A stretch of DNA of 64,000 nucleotides from Hydra vulgaris (lineage: Eukaryota; Cnidaria; Hydrozoa; Anthoathecata; Hydridae). Shown here one piece after another: positions 60,935 to 64,000 of this stretch. A program made the translations under genes and the position numbers. Under the pieces are notes generated by a model. That model was given only the letters and a program-made list of their open reading frames with translations, was not told where the DNA came from and searched no databases. Each line of letters opens with the position of its first letter. The first letter of the stretch is position 1. The stretch is taken from assembly GCF_038396675.1 (NCBI RefSeq), contig NC_088921.1, positions 14,020,001 through 14,084,000 on the forward strand, in the 5' to 3' direction.

Positions 60935-63768
60935 ATGAATAAAGTACCAAAAACTATAAAACACAAAAAACCATCATCATCACCAAGTTCTCTAAACCTA
61001 TCATTCACTAATATTCGTGGTCTTCGAAGTAACTTTTCTTCTGTTGAGTCTTATCTCTTGCAAAGTTCACCAGACCTACTTGCTCTTTGTGAGACTAATT
61101 TGAGTTCGGCTGTCTCATCTTGTGATGTTAGTGTTCAAAAAAAGACTCCAATAGTCACATGCTTGGCCTCGGCATTTACATTCGTAAGAATTCACCTATT
61201 TGTCTTGAAACTAGGTTTGAATCCACAGACTATTCTTTTATGTGCTTTCGTTTAGCACCACTTCACTCTATTGCCTTTCTCTTTGTTCTATATCGCTCTC
61301 CTTCATCTCAAGACTGCACACTTTTTGACGTTATTTCTGATCATATTGACCAAGCCCTCTCTCTTTATCCATCAGCTAATATAGTTGTTGTCGGTGACTT
61401 TTATGCTCACCACTCTATGTCTTGTTTCTGATCCTAGTCAGTGCTCAGTTTCTCCACATTCACCCTTAGGTGCTTCTGATCACAGTTTGATCTCTCTAAA
61501 ACAAATATCTCATTCTTCTTCATCACCTAAATCCCCCTATTATCGAACCTCTTACAACTACAGTAAAGCTGACTGGGATTCTTTCCGTGATTTTCTTCGT
61601 GATGGCCCTTGGGTAGAAATCTTTCGTCTTCCTGTCGACAAATGTGCTTCTTACATAACTTCGTGGATTCAAGCTGGGATGGAATCTTTTATTCCCTTTC
61701 GACGATTCCAGGTCAAGCCTCACTCTCCTCCATGGTTTTCCTCACACTGTGCTGCTGCAATTGCCAATCGAAACCGTTACTTTTATATTTATCAGCAAAA
61801 CAATTCTCCAGAAAACAGACGTCTGTTTATTACTGCTAGAAACAATTGTAAAAAGGTTTTGTCTAACGCCAAAACCCGCTATTCTCAGGTCATGAAATCT
61901 CGTATCTTATCCCAAAAATTAGGCTCTCGTGACTTCTGGAGAATCTTTAATAATATCAATAATAAGGGCAAATCTATAATTCCACCTCTCTTGTATGGTT
62001 CTCTTAAATCTATAATTCCACCTCTCTTGTATGGTACTTTGTCACCTCACCTAAAGACAAAGCCGAATTGTTCGCTAAAAATTTTTCATCAATATCATCT
62101 CTTGATTCCACTAGTTGCGTTCTACCTGATATTGCCAACAAACAGGTTGATCCATTGCTTGACATTCATATCACTCCAGCATCTGTATCTAAAGTGATTT
62201 CCTGCCTAGACTCTTCTACAGCTTGTGGCCCGCACAACATACCTGTTATTCTCTTGCAGAAGTGTTCTCCGGAGCTGTCGTCTATACTCTCAAAACTATT
62301 CAACAAGTGCTTATCAAAGTCTTGCTTTCCAGCCTGCTGGAAAGCGGCATCTGCTATTCCTATCTTCAAAAATTCTGGGGAGCGATCTGATTTGTCTAAC
62401 TACCGTCCCAAAAGTCTTCTTCTTATCATAAGCAAGGTTTTTAATCTTTAATTAACAAACACTTAATTTCTCATCTTGAATCTAATAACTTACTTTCTGA
62501 CCATCAATATGGATTTCGATCTTCTCGTTCTACAGCTGATTTGCTAACAGTAATAACTGACAGGTTTTATCGTGCATTAGATAAAGGTGGAGAGGTTATG
62601 GCCATCGCTCTTGGCATTTCAAAAGCTTTTGATAAAGTTTGGCATGCTGGTCTTCTCCATAAGCTTTCTTCTTATGGTGTATCCGGCAACATCTTTAAGA
62701 TCATTGAATCCTTCCTTTCCAACCGCAGCATAAAAGTTGTCCTCGATGGACAACACTCTTCTTTTTATTCTGTAACTTCAGGGGTTCCTCAAGGTTCTAT
62801 CCTTGGCCCTATACTCTTTTTAATTTGCATTAATGATCTTCCAGATATTCTCACATCTAAGGTGGCATTGTTTGCTGATTATACTACCATTTATTCTTGT
62901 CGTGATAAGAAACCATCACCCTCTGATTGCTTGGAGGGGGCATTTGAGCTTGAAAAGGATCTCACTTCTGCTACAGCATGGTGCTCACAGTGGCTGGTGA
63001 ACTTTAATTCAAATAAAACTCAATTTTTTTTAGCCAATCGTTATCGCAATAATTTAGATCTTCCTATATTTATGAACGGTGATGTACTCGATGAGTCACC
63101 TACTCTTCATCTTCTAGGATTAACTCTTACTTCCAATCTTTCTTGGAAACCATATATCAAATCAGTTGCAAAATTAGCATCTGCTAAGGTTGCATCTCTT
63201 TATTGAGCTCGTCACTTTCTTACTTCGGATTCGATTCTCTATCTCTATAAATCTCAAATCCGGCCTTGTATGGAACACTGTTGCCATATCTGGGGCGGTT
63301 CTTCTAATGATGCGCTTTCTCTTTTAGACAAGGTGCAAAAACGCATTTTAAACATAGTTGGATCTGCTCTTGCAACCAACCTTCAACCATTATCACATCG
63401 TCGTAATGTTGCTTCTCTTTCTCTTTTCTATAAATACTATAATGGGCACTGCTCTAAAGAGCTAGCGTCTCTTGTGCCATCTACTATAACTCATTCTCGT
63501 GTTACTCGTGATTCAATTAAGTGTCATCCTTTTTCTGTGACTGTTCCTAAGTGCTCCAAAAACGTTTAATAGTCTAGTTTTTTTCCTCGAACATCAGTTC
63601 TTTGGAATTCGCTTCCTTCATCTTGCTTTCCTGATTCATACAATTTGCAATCTTTTAAATCGTCTGTCAATCGTTATCTTGCTCTACAATCTTCATCTTT
63701 TCTCTTTCAGTAACTTCCAACTTTAATTAGTGGCTGCTTGCAGCCTTGTTGGAAGCAAAGATGTATAA
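60935..63768 (+). mobile_element. LINE family A, copy 5: endonuclease + reverse transcriptase, inactive
   Basis: Longest copy. From Met 60935: an AP-endonuclease-like domain (LSFTNIRGLRSNFSSVESYL, SPDLLALCETNL, a frameshift near 61160, RLAPLHSIAFLFVLYRSPSS, NIVVVGDF, a frameshift near 61390, GASDHSLISL). A linker follows with a 36-bp tandem duplication at 61968-62040. The RT has CFPACWKAASAIPIFKNS, QYGFRSSRSTADLL, ALGISKAFDKVWHAGLLHKL, SGVPQGSILGPILFLICIND and FADYTTIYS. The second Asp of the catalytic FADD is Tyr (TAT at 62880-62882). Further lesions are a stop near 62450 and TGA at about 63204. The 3' signature TGGCTGCTTGCAGCCTTGTT is followed by A-rich tails at 63767-63793. Confidence 0.93.
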
Positions 63769-63794
63769 AAAAAAAACTAAAAAAAAAAAAAACT

Positions 63795-64000
63795 CATCAG
63801 AACAAATGCAATTATCCATAGGTACGAGAAAATCATTAAAGGAACCCGTCGTATTTGGAATCTTATTTGATAGGGAAGGATCTATCCCAATAAAAAGTTT
63901 ATTTAATTCATAGGATATGGCTCTTGGGTCATCAAAAACTTATGCTATTAACTTTATTCATCTGCGGCAGAAAACATAGGCATGATTTTAGTGTTCCAGT
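63795..64000 (-). mobile_element. CR1/L2-like LINE piece right of copy 5
   Basis: Minus-strand frame VFDDPRAISYELNKLFIGID, PSLSNKIPNTTGSFNDFLVP matches the segment just before the RT domain in CR1/L2-like LINEs. Same strand as the 3' fragment at 59730-60257. The copy continues past the window. Confidence 0.6.

Noticed and set aside
63800..64000. Possible hammerhead from CTCATCAG near the LINE A tail
   Set aside because: No GAAA partner or helix II at the right distance.

Overview
The window is about 64 kb of very AT-rich metazoan nuclear DNA with short exons, long introns, GT/AG splice sites, many (TA)n tracts and several co-resident transposon families. The two clear host genes, HACE1 and PIN1, are animal genes. 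Together with the transposon mixture (non-LTR LINEs, Penelope-like, hAT, piggyBac, tRNA-derived SINEs) and the base composition, this suggests a cnidarian, most likely Hydra. The organism is my inference; no database was searched.

Layout. (1) 225-23595, plus strand: a HACE1-type E3 ubiquitin ligase in 21 exons that keep frame throughout (about 925 residues). The first exons, with the N-terminus, lie left of the window. Its introns hold four or five LINE fragments, a hAT MITE, another MITE, SINE pieces and many tandem repeats. (2) 24493-25335, minus strand: a two-exon SGNH/GDSL hydrolase of 231 residues, convergent with HACE1. (3) 25659-27310, minus: a decayed piggyBac transposase that still has a spliceosomal intron. 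(4) 27.8-31.9 kb: no gene seen, SINE pieces only. (5) 31868-34071: a fairly young hAT transposon with recognisable inverted ends and a candidate 8-bp target duplication. (6) 34661-49862, minus: PIN1 prolyl isomerase, 149 residues in four exons spread over 15.2 kb. One exon is only 19 nt, and intron 2 is 10.8 kb. That intron holds a Penelope-like GIY-YIG fragment between inverted pseudo-LTRs with hammerhead ribozymes, a second ribozyme palindrome, MITEs, SINEs and an unclassified 3.6-kb DNA transposon. PIN1 intron 1 holds LINE fragments, chiefly a CR1/L2-like copy. (7) 50-60 kb: no host gene seen; decayed transposon pieces, an 11-bp minisatellite, an (ACT)n tract, MITEs and a tRNA-like sequence. 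(8) 60.3-63.8 kb: the longest LINE copy (endonuclease plus reverse transcriptase), broken by frameshifts and a catalytic Asp to Tyr change, lying between pieces of a different minus-strand LINE.

The host genes do not form an operon or pathway here. HACE1 is a HECT ligase with ankyrin substrate-binding repeats; PIN1 isomerises phospho-Ser/Thr-Pro bonds; the hydrolase is a free-standing esterase-like enzyme.

The points most worth a second look are the hammerhead ribozymes in inverted Penelope-type repeats (35.0-37.1 kb), the unclassified TIR element with an 8-bp target duplication (40475-44082) and a decayed relative at 50.85-51.6 kb, and the repeated placement of retroelement and MITE ends against (TA)n tracts.
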